From Pantoea sp. IMH (GTDB lineage: Bacteria > Pseudomonadota > Gammaproteobacteria > Enterobacterales > Enterobacteriaceae): a stretch of 64,000 bases of DNA. A program made the position numbers and the translations under genes. The notes below the pieces were generated by a model that was given only the letters and a program-made list of their open reading frames with translations, was not told the DNA's origin and made no database searches. Positions 63,832 to 64,000 of this stretch are shown here, in pieces; within the stretch, counting starts at the first letter, position 1; every line of letters starts with the position of its first letter. The stretch is taken from positions 1 to 64,000 of the forward strand of contig NZ_JFGT01000002.1 in assembly GCF_000599885.1 (NCBI RefSeq). The letters are read 5' to 3'.

Positions 63832-64000
63832 AGTCACTCATTACCAGGAATCAACGGCCGCCAGTTTATCACTTCACCATCGCGCTGCCAGGCCAAATCC
63901 CTGATTAATCGTGACCTGCTTAACTGCTGAACGATTTTCGCTAGCTGTGACTTTTCACCGGGTCAAAAATGGCGAGATATCAGAACCAATTTGCGTTATC

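Overview
The window is chromosomal DNA of an enterobacterium, most likely of the family Erwiniaceae (Pantoea/Erwinia/Mixta). The reasons are the E. coli-like order fliZ-fliA...fliC-fliD-fliS-fliT...fliE/fliF-fliR-rcsA...dsrB-yodD-yedP-dgcQ-yodC-yedI-yedA-vsr-dcm, an RcsA resembling the Erwinia type as remembered, and a glucosylglycerate synthase beside yedP. Gene and family names are assigned from remembered protein sequence and gene order; no database was searched.

Layout. 1-1,010: tRNA-Ser(GGA) followed by exact-period 191-bp tandem repeats that each carry the tRNA 3' end and a terminator. 1.2-6.6 kb: the p-aminobenzoyl-glutamate locus (abgR divergent from abgA-abgB-abgT). 6.7-14.3 kb: phoH, two doubtful small ORFs, and the divergent putP/putA proline genes with GTTGCA operator motifs. 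14.7-17.0 kb: two tandem paralogous acyltransferase-3 membrane proteins. 17.2-20.6 kb: L-cystine ABC transporter tcyJLN with dcyD. 20.7-28.4 kb: flagellar block 1 (fliZ, fliA, an HNH protein, fliB, fliC, and divergently fliD-fliS-fliT), with clear sigma-28 promoters. 28.9-32.0 kb: yedD, a DUF6388-like protein, a membrane diguanylate cyclase and a small coiled-coil protein.

32.1-38.1 kb is the most unusual part: a collapsed lambda-like prophage of about 6 kb. It keeps N, cI, Q, a full lysis cassette (T4-type lysozyme, holin, overlapping inner and outer spanins) and a beta-helix tail-spike-like protein. Repeated 16-bp operator-like palindromes sit at the expected oL and oR positions, with promoters and a boxB-like hairpin in the expected places. 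I see no integrase, replication, head or tail-assembly genes. Every retained gene is open and has a sensible start. It may be simple decay, or a domesticated regulator-lysis-spike module comparable in parts to holin/endolysin/spanin secretion systems.

38.1-50.5 kb: flagellar block 2 (cheV, fliE, and divergently fliF to fliR), densely overlapped. 50.5-54.7 kb: rcsA with RcsAB-box-like sites, a chemoreceptor, dsrB, a Pmp3/YqaE peptide, a strong candidate small RNA at the position where E. coli has dsrA, and yodD. 55.1-58.9 kb: yedP plus a GT81 synthase (probable glucosylglycerate pathway) and dgcQ. 59-63.8 kb: yodC, a 43-aa CxxC protein, yedI, a small hypothetical protein, yedA, and the vsr/dcm pair for CCWGG methylation and T:G mismatch repair.

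Functionally the window joins motility (structure, export, sigma factor and its antagonists, chemotaxis, flagellin methylation), the Rcs/capsule switch that opposes motility, c-di-GMP synthesis (two cyclases), and nutrient scavenging (proline, cystine, aminobenzoyl-glutamate).
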